A stretch of DNA of 64,000 nucleotides. Source: Pseudocolwellia agarivorans. GTDB lineage: Bacteria; Pseudomonadota; Gammaproteobacteria; Enterobacterales; Alteromonadaceae. Every line of letters starts with the position of its first letter. Position 1 is the first letter of the stretch. The stretch lies in the NCBI RefSeq assembly GCF_002000085.1, contig NZ_MUZU01000012.1:1-64000 (forward strand), in the 5' to 3' direction. The notes below the pieces were generated by a model. The model was not told the origin of the DNA, searched no databases, and saw only the letters and a list, made by a program, of their open reading frames with translations. Below are positions 55,878 through 64,000 of this stretch, in pieces. A program made the position numbers and the translations under genes.

Positions 55878-57236
55878 ATGCATTGGCACAAATTTACAAG
55901 CAACACAAAAAGCTTAATGAAACTCGCTTACCCCATATTAATAGCGCAACTCGTACAAAATCTAATGGGGTTTGCCGATACAGTAATGGCTGGCCGAGTA
56001 AGTGCCACCGACATGGCAGCAGTAGCAATAGCCAGCAGTATTTGGTTACCTCTTATATTATCTGTTGCTGGTTTAATCATGGCGTTAGCCAGTATTGTGT
56101 CGCAATTTGCAGGCGCTAACAAATTTGACCAAGTAGCCAAAGCAACCCAGCAAACCGCATGGATTGCCCTTGTTATCGGCTTACTTTTTATCGCCCTGTA
56201 TTTTGCCATAGCTCCTTTTATTTTTGAAAACGTATCGTTAGACCTCGTTTTAAAACAACTGATGTTTGACTACCTAACCTATATCATTTGGGGCGCTCCG
56301 GGGTTTTTCTTATACCTCGTATTAAGAAACTACTCAGAAGGCTTGTCTCATACCAAACCCACAATGATCATCAGCCTTATTGGCTTAATTGTTAATGTTC
56401 CAGCCAATTACATCTTTATTTATGGTGAATTTGGAGCACCTGCCTTAGGTGGCGCTGGTTGTGGTATTGCTACCGCCATAGTGTATTGGGTTATGTTTTT
56501 AAGCACATTAGGTTACACCTACTTCGCAAAAGCATTATCGCATGCGCCATTATTAACCAAGTTTCATCCGCCGAGTTGGTCGCAAATAAAAGGAATTTTG
56601 GCAATTGGTATCCCTATTTCATTATCGTTATTGTTTGAAGTAAGCTTATTTTCAGTAGTGGCAATTATACTTGCGCCTTTCGGTGCTGAAATAGTGGCAA
56701 GCCATCAAATAGCCTTGAGCTTTTCAGGGCTAGTATTTATGGTGCCATTATCTTTATCAATGGCGGTTACCATTAGAGTTGGCTTTGCCGTAGGTAAAAA
56801 CAAGCACGATGAAGCCAAAGACATTTGCAGCTACTCGGTTATTTTTGGCGTAATAATCGCCCTATTAACCGCAACGTTATCACTCGTATTCCGTAATCAA
56901 ATAGCCGCAATTTATACCATTGACCAGCAAGTTATCGACCTAGCTGTTAGCTTAATGTTTGTAGCAGCCCTATTTCAGTTTTCAGACGCCATTCAAGTAA
57001 TATCTGCAGGAGCACTAAGAGGCTACAAAGACACCCAAGCTATTTTATACATTACTTTTTGTTCATACTGGATAGTAGGTTTAAGTGTTGGCTTAATACT
57101 TGGTTTAACCGATTGGATAGTGCCAAATATGGGTGCTAAAGGCTTTTGGATTGGCTTTATCGTTGGACTAACCACCGCAGCCGTATTTTTAGCTTGGCGC
57201 TTAAAAGTAGTACAAAGAAGATACGAATATGCATAG
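55878..57236 (+). CDS. MATE family multidrug/Na+ antiporter (NorM-like)
   Basis: 452 aa, 12 membrane helices in two halves. KLAYPILIAQLVQNLMGFADTVMAGRVSATDMAAVAIASSIW is the NorM-type first helix pair (key residues QNLMGFADT), and GLSHTKPTMIISLIGLIVNVPANYIFIYG the middle. Na+- or H+-driven export of organic cations. Divergent from ribE across about 100 bp. Confidence 0.93.
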   Translation: MHWHKFTSNTKSLMKLAYPILIAQLVQNLMGFADTVMAGRVSATDMAAVAIASSIWLPLILSVAGLIMALASIVSQFAGANKFDQVAKATQQTAWIALVIGLLFIALYFAIAPFIFENVSLDLVLKQLMFDYLTYIIWGAPGFFLYLVLRNYSEGLSHTKPTMIISLIGLIVNVPANYIFIYGEFGAPALGGAGCGIATAIVYWVMFLSTLGYTYFAKALSHAPLLTKFHPPSWSQIKGILAIGIPISLSLLFEVSLFSVVAIILAPFGAEIVASHQIALSFSGLVFMVPLSLSMAVTIRVGFAVGKNKHDEAKDICSYSVIFGVIIALLTATLSLVFRNQIAAIYTIDQQVIDLAVSLMFVAALFQFSDAIQVISAGALRGYKDTQAILYITFCSYWIVGLSVGLILGLTDWIVPNMGAKGFWIGFIVGLTTAAVFLAWRLKVVQRRYEYA

Positions 57237-57387
57237 CATTAACGCAAATTGATGTTTAAATAATCATTCAATACTGTATTTTAATTGTAAAGCAACAAAC
57301 AGCTTGCAACTGTTAAAACAGATCGCTAACATATCGCCTCGTTCGAACACGCTAATAAATTTACATAGTTAGCCGTTTAAACAAAAA

Positions 57388-57464
57388 GCTCGCTTAGCTC
57401 AGTTGGTTAGAGTACTTGCATGACATGCAAGGTGTCACTGGTTCGAGTCCAGTAGCGAGCACCA
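57388..57464 (+). tRNA. tRNA-Val (anticodon GAC)
   Basis: 77 nt with encoded CCA. Acceptor GCTCGCT pairs with AGCGAGC; D arm TAGCTCAGTTGGTTAGAG; anticodon stem CTTGC/GCAAG with 7-nt loop ATGACAT, anticodon GAC; T arm CTGGTTCGAGTCCAG. It borders the defence island at 57.5-61 kb. I found no second copy of its 3' end (an att-like repeat) in this window. Confidence 0.97.
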
Positions 57465-57484
57465 TATTCAGGTTCTTAGAACCT

Positions 57485-57524
57485 AAAAAACGCAATATCT
57501 TATAAAATAAGAATTGCGTTTTTT
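57485..57524. terminator. Bidirectional terminator after tRNA-Val / darG
   Basis: 12-bp stem AAAAAACGCAAT / ATTGCGTTTTTT (57485-57496, 57513-57524) with an inner TCTTAT..ATAAGA extension, T-tracts on both strands, between tRNA-Val and the end of darG. Confidence 0.9.
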
Positions 57525-57542
57525 TATGCCTGGACTTTAATT

Positions 57543-58613
57543 TTATAGCGTTGTCGGTGCTTTATTCTCTAGCCAGTTTTGTTCTTTTAATCGATTCCAC
57601 GCAGCAATAATATGAGCAGGCTTCATTTGAGCTTTACGTCGACTCCAGTTATGAACTTGTTTAACTAAGCTCTCACTAGTTACGTCATTCCCATCTGACT
57701 CTTGTGTTAAAACCCAATGAACAGTAGAAAGTAACTCCATACCATTTTGAGATTCAAAACCTTCAATAAGTTTAGCAACTCTATCAAATCTTTCTTTAGT
57801 GTCTTTGTGTGTGCCTAAATAAGCTAATGCTTCTTGCGCTGCATCTTTTTTTAATTCAATTGGAGTTTCTGGTTTATTTAAACCATCAGCATAGCCACTA
57901 ATGAAATGCCCTTCCATTTTATCTAAAACATGACGTAATACATCAGCATAAGGGCCAAAGTGATGCTTTTGAAAAACCACTTTATTTAAAGGCTCACCCA
58001 CAGCAGTTAAAAAATAAACAAGTTTCTGCACTTCTAATAAAGATAAACGATAGTTAAAACCTGTTGATACATACCGATCAATCAAACCTATAACAGCAGC
58101 ACGGCCAATCGTCATTTTAGGGCGCTTAGTATTATTAGGCATAACTTCTGCTTTGGGTGCCTCTTGAGGCGGATATAATAGCCAATTAACTTCAGGAAAT
58201 TCAGCTAATGAACTTTGTATTAATTGTTCTACATCTTGCCAAGGCAACCCACCTAAACCACTGCCTAATGCAGGAATAGCAACTGACTTAAGGTTTAACC
58301 TTTTAACTTCAGCTTTTAAACTATCTAAGCCCTGCTCAATATATTCAAGTTTAGATTTTCCTTTCCAGTGGGCTTTAGTTGGAAAGTTTATTATAAAAAA
58401 TGGGGGGCTCATTGAATTCAAAGGAACTGATAATACCTTGCCTGTAATCATAGAATGATCATCACAAGCTTTTTTATATTCTTTAAAGTTTTCAGGAAAT
58501 GCTTTTTTAAATTGTAACGCCAAGCCCTTTCCCATAACTCCTACAGTATTAACCGTATTAATAATGGCATCAGATTGGTCGTGTAAAATATTACCTTTTT
58601 GATATGTAATCAT
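57543..58613 (-). CDS. darG: DarG antitoxin (macrodomain DNA ADP-ribosylglycohydrolase)
   Basis: 356 aa from the ATG at 58613 (MITYQKGNIL), 8 bp after the darT stop. N-terminal macrodomain (1-150): QKGNILHDQSDAIINTVNTVGVMGKGLALQFKKAFP, GLGGLPW and AIPALGSG, the arrangement of DarG and TARG1-like enzymes that remove ADP-ribose from thymidine in DNA. C-terminal DarG domain (about 165-356, GRAAVIGLIDRY, LLEVQKLVYFL, HHFGPYADVLRHVLDKMEG) binds the toxin in known systems. All catalytic-loop motifs look intact although its partner toxin is truncated. Confidence 0.9.
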   Translation of the reverse strand: MITYQKGNILHDQSDAIINTVNTVGVMGKGLALQFKKAFPENFKEYKKACDDHSMITGKVLSVPLNSMSPPFFIINFPTKAHWKGKSKLEYIEQGLDSLKAEVKRLNLKSVAIPALGSGLGGLPWQDVEQLIQSSLAEFPEVNWLLYPPQEAPKAEVMPNNTKRPKMTIGRAAVIGLIDRYVSTGFNYRLSLLEVQKLVYFLTAVGEPLNKVVFQKHHFGPYADVLRHVLDKMEGHFISGYADGLNKPETPIELKKDAAQEALAYLGTHKDTKERFDRVAKLIEGFESQNGMELLSTVHWVLTQESDGNDVTSESLVKQVHNWSRRKAQMKPAHIIAAWNRLKEQNWLENKAPTTL

Positions 58614-58621
58614 ATTAGTCT

Positions 58622-59134
58622 CTAGTAATACCACTCTGGTCGCACAATAACTTCTGGTTTATGTACAACGCCTTGTAGTAAAACGGTCACCTCATCTGCT
58701 ATTGCTTGATTTTTAACACCTATTTGTTGAATACTTTGCCATTGAACTGATTCAAAAACTAAAAACTCAGCCTGTTTTTCTTCTTTAAAATCTTGCCAAT
58801 ATCGTTCATTGATTATTCTATTAAGATCTAATTCACTAATACGTATAAAATCATCAATTTGCTCAGCATAATCTAAATCCGCATGAATATCTGTGAAGAG
58901 GCAATTTTGGTTAGTTAATCTAATTGTATCAATATCACTTATAAAGTGCAGTATTCTTTCTTGCCCGCCTTGAAAGTCATCATGACCTTTATGAATAACA
59001 AAAAGCATAACTGAACGAGGACAAAAATTAAAAGGAACATACTGCCCAATAGTTCCGCCAGCAGGAAACTTAATAAACTGATGTTGGCGAAAGGAGCTGC
59101 CATAGAATAAATTGATACAATAAAATTCTTTATG
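58622..59134 (-). pseudogene. darT: DarT toxin remnant lacking its N-terminus
   Basis: The frame is open from 59134 to the stop at 58622 (170 codons) but has no ATG/GTG/TTG before the Met at 59008. Translated from the open end it reads FPAGGTIGQYVPFNFCPRSV, MLFVIHKGHDDF, GGQERILHF, LFTDIHADL, QAEFLVFESV and ends VRPEWYY, collinear with the last three quarters of DarT DNA-thymidine ADP-ribosyltransferases. The Glu of QAEFL (catalytic in characterised DarT) is kept. The N-terminal 50-60 residues, with the His/Arg NAD site, are missing: the upstream DNA ends at the start of the divergent ApeA-like gene. A start at 59008 would give 128 aa, too short for the fold. Confidence 0.82.
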
Positions 59135-59177
59135 TTATTGTCAGCTTAATATCAGAATATGGTTGTGTAGGGAATAT

Positions 59178-60635
59178 ATGGAAGAATCAATTAATGCAAA
59201 CTTTGAAATAGGGAATAACAAGAATGTATCAGGAGTGCTAGCCCCGACCTCTAAAGAATTTAAATGTTGGTCTTCTGAACTTATCCCCCTTAACCCACAC
59301 TCAAATATATATGGTAAAACACATACAGGACAACCAGTAACTCTACTAAATTGTATTTTTCGTAAATACACTCAATATTCGGTTGGCAGCTCTTGCTCTT
59401 TATTTTCACATACGATGATATTAGGAAATGAACATGTTTTTCCTGAAACAGATCTTTTTGACTCTATATCGTTAACAGTTGAGAACCCTCTTAAATTATT
59501 TCAAGACATTGATTCATTTGGGTATATACATTCTCCAAAAGAAGCATTAATAGAGGCACTTAATGAAGAAAAGTATACTCCTCACTTTAATATTGAAAAT
59601 AACCCACGTATTGCATATTTCAATGGTGATTCTGAAATTTTTAGTCAATGTACAAAATTAGGAACTATTACTGCAACCCACGCACACAGTATGAGACTTA
59701 GGGGAAGTGTAGAAGGTGCTCAACTAAAAAATAAAGTTTTTATAACTATCGACTTTACGGTTCCGTGCAAATTAGAAGTAGCCTTCAAAAAAGCCAACTT
59801 ATTAGCTTTGTTTTTGAGATTCATTGCTAGTCAAGGATTACATTTTAAAAATATCCAAGTAAGAAAGTTGGGTGATAAACTTCATGAATACAATGTGCAT
59901 CATGACTACCGTAATTGGGGCCAAGAAGAGAGTAAAGACAGCTATCACTCAGATCCTTTGATCAATGTAGTTAACGATAATTTTGGTAGTATACTCAAGA
60001 ATTGGTTTGAGAAAGATGACAGAGAAAATGTTAGGCTTTGCTTTTATAATACTTTTTTTTCAGATTTATACTCATCAAGCAGACTTATTGGTGCAGCTAA
60101 TATGTTCGACATATTCCCTCATAAATCTGAAAGCTTAGAAAAACAACTTAGTTCAGAAGAAAAATCACAAATTAAAGACTTAAAATCACAAATTAAGTTA
60201 AACTTTAAGCCATTTCCCGAAATAAAAAGTTCTTTACTTCAATCTATTAGTTTCTTAGAAAAAAAATCTCTTAAAGAAAAAGTGTTAGGGCGTATGTACA
60301 TCATAAAACCTCAACTTGTTGGCAGTACACTTGACACTGTTGATTTTGAAATAGTTATAAAATATGGTGTTAAATGTCGAAATTATTTTGTTCATGGCTC
60401 GATAGATAGGCACTTGTCTCCAGAGTTATGCTTTCAATTTCAATCTTTTTTCACTGATCTGTTTGAATATATATATATAGTAAGTGAATTAATTGAGTGT
60501 GGTTGGAATAGAAAAGATGACAGAGTACTAACATGTCATCACCGTATTAGATCTTACGAAATAGAAATAGAGTCTGGCTCAAAAAAATTAGCTGAGATAT
60601 TGAAAAATAAAAAAATATTCATATCCAAAAATTAA
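59178..60635 (+). CDS. ApeA-like HEPN-domain protein, putative anti-phage RNase
   Basis: 485 aa from the ATG at 59178 (AGGGA upstream). The N-terminal two thirds resemble the ApeA N-terminal domain: VSGVLAPTSKEFKCWSSEL, NPHSNIYGKTHTGQPVTLLNC, then a beta-rich region and a helical linker. The C-terminal helical domain has RNYFVHG (about 413-419), the R-x4-H motif of HEPN ribonucleases, in KCRNYFVHGSIDRHLSPEL. ApeA is a known single-gene defence protein with this layout; membership is by pattern, not search. Divergent from the darT remnant, sharing 43 bp. No membrane segments. Confidence 0.7.
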   Translation: MEESINANFEIGNNKNVSGVLAPTSKEFKCWSSELIPLNPHSNIYGKTHTGQPVTLLNCIFRKYTQYSVGSSCSLFSHTMILGNEHVFPETDLFDSISLTVENPLKLFQDIDSFGYIHSPKEALIEALNEEKYTPHFNIENNPRIAYFNGDSEIFSQCTKLGTITATHAHSMRLRGSVEGAQLKNKVFITIDFTVPCKLEVAFKKANLLALFLRFIASQGLHFKNIQVRKLGDKLHEYNVHHDYRNWGQEESKDSYHSDPLINVVNDNFGSILKNWFEKDDRENVRLCFYNTFFSDLYSSSRLIGAANMFDIFPHKSESLEKQLSSEEKSQIKDLKSQIKLNFKPFPEIKSSLLQSISFLEKKSLKEKVLGRMYIIKPQLVGSTLDTVDFEIVIKYGVKCRNYFVHGSIDRHLSPELCFQFQSFFTDLFEYIYIVSELIECGWNRKDDRVLTCHHRIRSYEIEIESGSKKLAEILKNKKIFISKN

Positions 60636-60640
60636 AATAA

Positions 60641-60733
60641 TATTCCATGTTTGGTATGGGTAACTCGTTAAATGTATCAACCGCTGACGCTATTGTTTTA
60701 GCCAAATGCGCCAGCCAATTAAGAAAGAAGTAA
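60641..60733 (+). pseudogene. Scrap resembling the C-terminus of a C5-cytosine DNA methyltransferase
   Basis: Just after the ApeA-like stop, an open frame reads YSMFGMGNSLNVSTADAI then VLAKCASQLRKK and a stop. GNSLNV followed by a helix looks like motif X of C5-cytosine methyltransferases (the same tetrad occurs in Dnmt2-type enzymes). Only 30 codons remain, in frame with an immediately preceding TAA. Could be chance; it fits a decayed restriction-modification gene in a defence island. Confidence 0.35.
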
Positions 60734-60740
60734 CTTTGTT

Positions 60741-60947
60741 ATAAGCAGCATTTTTTTATGTTTTTTTACCGCTTCCACATGTGCATGGGTCGTTGCGGCC
60801 CACTTTAAGTTCTGCAATAAAGGGTTTTGTTGTAGGGTAATTAAAGTCTTCTAATTCACTAAGTTCATTGTTAGTAAATAATGCTTCTAGTATGTTTTCG
60901 TCACTTTGCTCGTTGAGCCGTTGGTTAGCAAAGATTAAGACAACCAT
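60741..60947 (-). pseudogene. SEC-C motif protein remnant, frameshifted at two A7 tracts
   Basis: The frame from 60947 gives LEDFNYPTTKPFIAELKVGR then NDPCTCGSGKKT and stops at 60756. SEC-C zinc motifs normally go on to KKYKKCC. Two T7 tracts (60751-60757 and 60761-60767) follow; removing one base from each restores GKKHKKCCL and a stop at about 60741. Upstream, another frame encodes LNIKVWDSHEFKSINLWL (about 60995-60940), possibly the earlier part of the same gene, so a second break is likely. Could also be sequencing error in homopolymers. Confidence 0.55.
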
Positions 60948-61011
60948 AAATTTATACTTTTAAATTCATGGCTGTCCCAAACTTTTATATTTAAGTCTGC
61001 ATAATCACGAA

Positions 61012-61037
61012 GAGCAACTAAGACGAGCAACTAAGAT
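61012..61037. repeat. 13-bp tandem duplication at the selO 3' end
   Basis: GAGCAACTAAGAC (61012-61024) followed by GAGCAACTAAGAT (61025-61037). On the coding strand both copies encode LSC-S-S-stop in their own frames, so the duplication added a second terminus without changing the SCSS end. Confidence 0.85.
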
Positions 61038-62844
61038 GTGACAAGCCCCCCACTTCAAAGAACTCAGCCGGTTTCAAGCGATAGTATTTATCTTCCACGA
61101 GCTTCGACTGTTCGTCATAAGGTTGTGTCATCACCGTTTGTAGCTCTTGAATGAGCGTATAATCTCCCAACGCTGCTTGCTGATAAGCTGGCACAAGAAA
61201 CCACTCGCGCAAAATGTATTTTGGGTTAATACGTTTCATCTGCTTCGATATTTCTTCGCTTGTTCGGGGCGAAGCCGTATTCGTGTTACTCGCGCTAAAG
61301 AGTAGTGTTTTCCATTTTTCTAGCCACTGTGCCCAGCGTTTGTCCATTTCTGCATCTTTTGTATCATCGGTAGCATCAGCAGCGTTATTCGATACGTGAT
61401 TTGGTATGTTATGGTAAAAGCTTTTCTTTAGCGGGTTAATGTCGTTGGGTATCGACGAGAGTTCGCGAAATAAAATAGTGTAATCAACAGGCGTTTGTTT
61501 CATGAGTATTTCTAACTCGCTAAGCACTGCGTTGAAAGGTGCTTCGTCGGCGTTTGTATCGTCAGAATCAATAACCAAGGTGCTAAGGCCTAGCTTGGCA
61601 GCCCACATTTTTTTCATTTGTGTGTGCATTACCTTCGAAAAGTCACCTTGAATTTCGTCGAGCGCTAGTAAATAGTCTTGATTCGACTCTTTATCAGGAA
61701 TGAGTAACGGGCGTATTGCAGAACAAAACATGTCGAAGTTTTTTTGCGCTGCGCTTGGTTGGTTCATAAACGAGAAATGATGACCGCCGCCGGTCCAAGG
61801 TTGATAATACGGTTTAAACACATCGCAAAAACCGAATGGACCATAGTCAAGTGTAAAGCCCCCTACTGCGCAGTTGTCGCTGTTGAAGTTACCTTGACAG
61901 AAACCAACGCGGATCCAATTCGCCACTAGTGATGTAAGGCGGCCTTGAAATTCGCGTGCCAGCTGTACTACTTTTTCGGGCATAGGCAGCTGAGGTTCAA
62001 TTACGCTAGTGTATTCACGATCAATCACGTGTAGTACAATTTTTTCAAGTTCTTCCATCGCTGTTGGGTGTTGGTTGAACCTAACGCGGCGAGCGAAAAG
62101 TTCGAGTTGACCAACACGCATGAACGACGGTGCAATACGTGTTGATATTGCGATGGGTTCATCAATATATCTATCGGGATTTTGTGAACGCGAACCCGGC
62201 GAATACCAAGGTCGTTGAACCTGCTCAGTTTTTGAAACATACAAACTTAAAGACCGTGATGTGGGTACGCCTAGTGCGTGCATGTGCTCTTGCGCCAAGA
62301 ATTCGCGAATACTTGAACGCAACACCGCGCGACCGTCTGCGCCTCTGCAATATGGCGTTTGACCACCACCTTTTAGCTGCATTTCCCAGCGTTGATCGTT
62401 AATAACGGCTTCAAGTACAGAAATTGCACGACCGTCGCCATAGCCGTTGCCTGTTTGAAACGGACACTGCTGAATATACTCTTGACCATAAATAGAAAGT
62501 GCGTAGCCCGTCGCCCAACCAAATTTTCGCATTGGCTTTGGCACATCAGTCATATCACCTGAGAACAGTCGAATAAAATCGGGAGACTGCGCCATACTGT
62601 CGGCAAAACCAAGTTCACTAAAGAAGGTTTTGCTGTGCGCTATATATTCAGGTTCTTTAATTGGCGTTGGATTAACAGGAACATAATGACCAGTAAAGAC
62701 TTGTCGTGGTTCGTGGTCAACACCGTTTTCTGTTGCATCAGGGTCACAGTTGAGCGTGTCCATGAGGGAGTAGTTTGCCAACTTTGCAAGATCGTTGATC
62801 GTCGATATAGTCGAAGAGTTTTTCTGTGGCTGTTTGTTTGTCAT
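61018..62844 (-). CDS. selO: Protein adenylyltransferase SelO (YdiU)
   Basis: 608 aa, longer than E. coli YdiU (478), partly through an acidic insert rich in Asn/Asp (about residues 490-510, [19 protein letters not shown]). Pseudokinase that transfers AMP to protein hydroxyls. Motifs: [44 protein letters not shown] (Lys), [11 protein letters not shown] and LDYGPFGF (metal-binding Asp). The C-terminus LSCSS has Cys where eukaryotic SelO has selenocysteine. The stop lies inside a 13-bp tandem duplication. More GC-rich by eye than its left neighbours. Confidence 0.93.
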   Translation of the reverse strand: MTNKQPQKNSSTISTINDLAKLANYSLMDTLNCDPDATENGVDHEPRQVFTGHYVPVNPTPIKEPEYIAHSKTFFSELGFADSMAQSPDFIRLFSGDMTDVPKPMRKFGWATGYALSIYGQEYIQQCPFQTGNGYGDGRAISVLEAVINDQRWEMQLKGGGQTPYCRGADGRAVLRSSIREFLAQEHMHALGVPTSRSLSLYVSKTEQVQRPWYSPGSRSQNPDRYIDEPIAISTRIAPSFMRVGQLELFARRVRFNQHPTAMEELEKIVLHVIDREYTSVIEPQLPMPEKVVQLAREFQGRLTSLVANWIRVGFCQGNFNSDNCAVGGFTLDYGPFGFCDVFKPYYQPWTGGGHHFSFMNQPSAAQKNFDMFCSAIRPLLIPDKESNQDYLLALDEIQGDFSKVMHTQMKKMWAAKLGLSTLVIDSDDTNADEAPFNAVLSELEILMKQTPVDYTILFRELSSIPNDINPLKKSFYHNIPNHVSNNAADATDDTKDAEMDKRWAQWLEKWKTLLFSASNTNTASPRTSEEISKQMKRINPKYILREWFLVPAYQQAALGDYTLIQELQTVMTQPYDEQSKLVEDKYYRLKPAEFFEVGGLSHLSCSS

Positions 62845-63077
62845 CGTTGTAATACCAAAGCCGTAAAGATAAAAAGAAATATAAATGTTTATACTGGGTA
62901 TATTACCCCATTATTTGCGCCGATATCGGTACTTGTTATTTAACGGCTAAATAACAAACTAAGTCGTGGCTTTATTTTATTATTCGCGATGTTGCTTGTT
63001 ATTAGGTAGGTAAATCGCCATATTTATTGGTATAACTGCTTATAACAACAAAAATAATTTTATAAAGGGTCTTCGAC

Positions 63078-63818
63078 ATGCTCACTCTCACTGCCATACA
63101 ATGCCGCATTATTGGTGTTATGTTAGAAAAAGAAACAACAACTCCAGAGCAATATCCACTGTCTTTAAACAGCCTTAGCATTGGCTGTAATCAAAAAAGT
63201 AGCCGTGACCCCGTCATGTCTTTGTCTGAAAGTGATGTACAAAACGAAATAGACGCGCTACAACAAGCCAACTTATTAATGGTTGATCACCAAGCATCAG
63301 GCCGCGTGAATAAATATATTCATCGTTTTTGTAATACCGAGTTTGGCGATTTACAGTTTACGCCGCAGCAAAGAGCAATTATTTGCGTATTACTTTTACG
63401 TGGACCACAAACACCAGGCGAACTTCGTACGCGCACGAATCGTTTGGCTGATTTTGCTAATGTTACTGAGGTAGAAGCCACGTTAGCCCAACTGCAAAAC
63501 TTAAACGGCCAAGTACTAGTGAAAAAACTTGCTCGAGAGCCGGGTAAACGTGAGTGTCGTTACTTGCATTTGCTTTCACCTAGTTCTCAAAGTGCAGAGG
63601 AAGAAGCAAGCGGTGAAGACAACACTTATGAAAGTAATGTCAGAACTCATGCAGGAAACGATACTAGAACTAATATCGAAAAAAATTCCGTTGAAGACGG
63701 CGAGAAAAAACAAGAAAACACGCCATTACACCTCAGAGTTACCGCGTTAGAACAACAAGTTGCGGCATTAACCGAGCAAGTAGCATTGTTAACACTGATG
63801 ATAGAAGATAACGGCTAA
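63078..63818 (+). CDS. YceH family protein (UPF0502/DUF480)
   Basis: 246 aa. Tandem winged-helix repeats (about 1-165): LTAIQCRIIGVMLEKETTTPEQYPLSLNSL, GCNQKSSRDPVMSLSESDVQ, AIICVLLLRGPQTPGELRTRTNRLADF and VLVKKLAREPGKRECRYLHLL, the full DUF480 set. A charged low-complexity linker (about 170-220) leads to a short leucine-zipper-like coiled coil (LRVTALEQQVAALTEQVALL). Probably DNA- or nucleic-acid-associated; function unknown. No gene follows in the last 180 bp. Confidence 0.92.
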   Translation: MLTLTAIQCRIIGVMLEKETTTPEQYPLSLNSLSIGCNQKSSRDPVMSLSESDVQNEIDALQQANLLMVDHQASGRVNKYIHRFCNTEFGDLQFTPQQRAIICVLLLRGPQTPGELRTRTNRLADFANVTEVEATLAQLQNLNGQVLVKKLAREPGKRECRYLHLLSPSSQSAEEEASGEDNTYESNVRTHAGNDTRTNIEKNSVEDGEKKQENTPLHLRVTALEQQVAALTEQVALLTLMIEDNG

Positions 63819-64000
63819 ACAGCTATAAGCAAGCCTTTAAAGGGAGCCTATACACTTTATTTATAAACTCCCTACTTTGAGTAAAATGGCTGTAGTAACT
63901 CTATTATCAGCCGTTAGCTCATATGTCGCTGTAATGATTTTTTATGGTACCTGAGAAACGCCATAGAGATTAAGATTCGTTTTAAATGTTTTGTGATAAT

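Noticed and set aside
57388-61017. Complete integrative element at tRNA-Val
   Set aside because: No integrase and no second copy of the tRNA 3' end in the window, so an integrated element is not supported.
62025-62402. Open frames on either strand inside selO
   Set aside because: Overlap a strongly conserved gene; arise from the high-GC third positions of selO.

Overview
The window is AT-rich chromosomal DNA of a marine gammaproteobacterium, most likely Colwelliaceae (Colwellia/Thalassotalea type) in the Alteromonadales. The evidence is the protein set (a long-form PurC, a MipA/DUF3019/two-component cluster, the thrS-infC-rpmI-rplT and pheST-ihfA genes) and the base composition. This assignment is by pattern recognition; no database search was possible.

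Region 1 (1-33 kb) is a polysaccharide-degradation locus with no TonB receptor. After the start of gnd (6-phosphogluconate dehydrogenase) come, on the minus strand, a DUF4861 lipoprotein, a complete TRAP transporter (dctM, dctQ, dctP) and kduI-kduD. A GH105 unsaturated-uronyl hydrolase runs divergently from kduD. Four paralogous secreted right-handed beta-helix proteins of no family I can name lie at 8.0, 17.8, 29.9 and 31.5 kb. Between the first two sit a plus-strand set (DUF1961 protein, S1 sulfatase, PL8 lyase), then a glutathione transferase and a quinone-reductase-like dehydrogenase. A second PL8 lyase at 19-22 kb is followed in gene order by a seven-gene catabolic and regulatory run on the minus strand. 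That run holds a GntR/FadR regulator, dgoK, dgoA, an SDR, an SMP-30 lactonase, an IlvD/Edd dehydratase and a DHDPS-family aldolase. Read together: secreted lyases and a sulfatase would cut a sulfated uronate-containing glycan, GH105 would release the unsaturated uronate, and KduI/KduD would convert it to 2-keto-3-deoxygluconate. The dgo-type genes would process a second sugar, probably D-galactose or a relative, through an oxidative De Ley-Doudoroff-type route. No amino-sugar genes are present, so ordinary chondroitin is not obviously the substrate.

Region 2 (33-57 kb) is mostly core genome: a Bax-like glucosaminidase, membrane protein, DUF1415, Atm1-type ABC exporter, DUF2937, ihfA, pheT, pheS, a histidine kinase/response regulator/DUF3019/MipA operon, a soluble chemotaxis receptor, purC, rplT, rpmI, infC, thrS, a START-domain protein, a COG2509 flavoprotein, fdxA, a CPXCG zinc-ribbon protein, ribE and a MATE exporter. 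The usual thrS-to-ihfA block is split by about 6 kb. infC appears to keep its AUU initiator.

Region 3 (57.4-61 kb) is a small, partly decayed defence island beside tRNA-Val(GAC): an intact darG antitoxin with a darT toxin lacking its N-terminus, an ApeA-like HEPN protein, a 30-residue scrap resembling the end of a cytosine methyltransferase, and a frameshifted SEC-C remnant. SelO/YdiU and YceH close the window.

The best candidates for something undescribed are the four-member beta-helix family with its co-located PL8, sulfatase, DUF1961 and dgo genes, and the tRNA-Val defence island.
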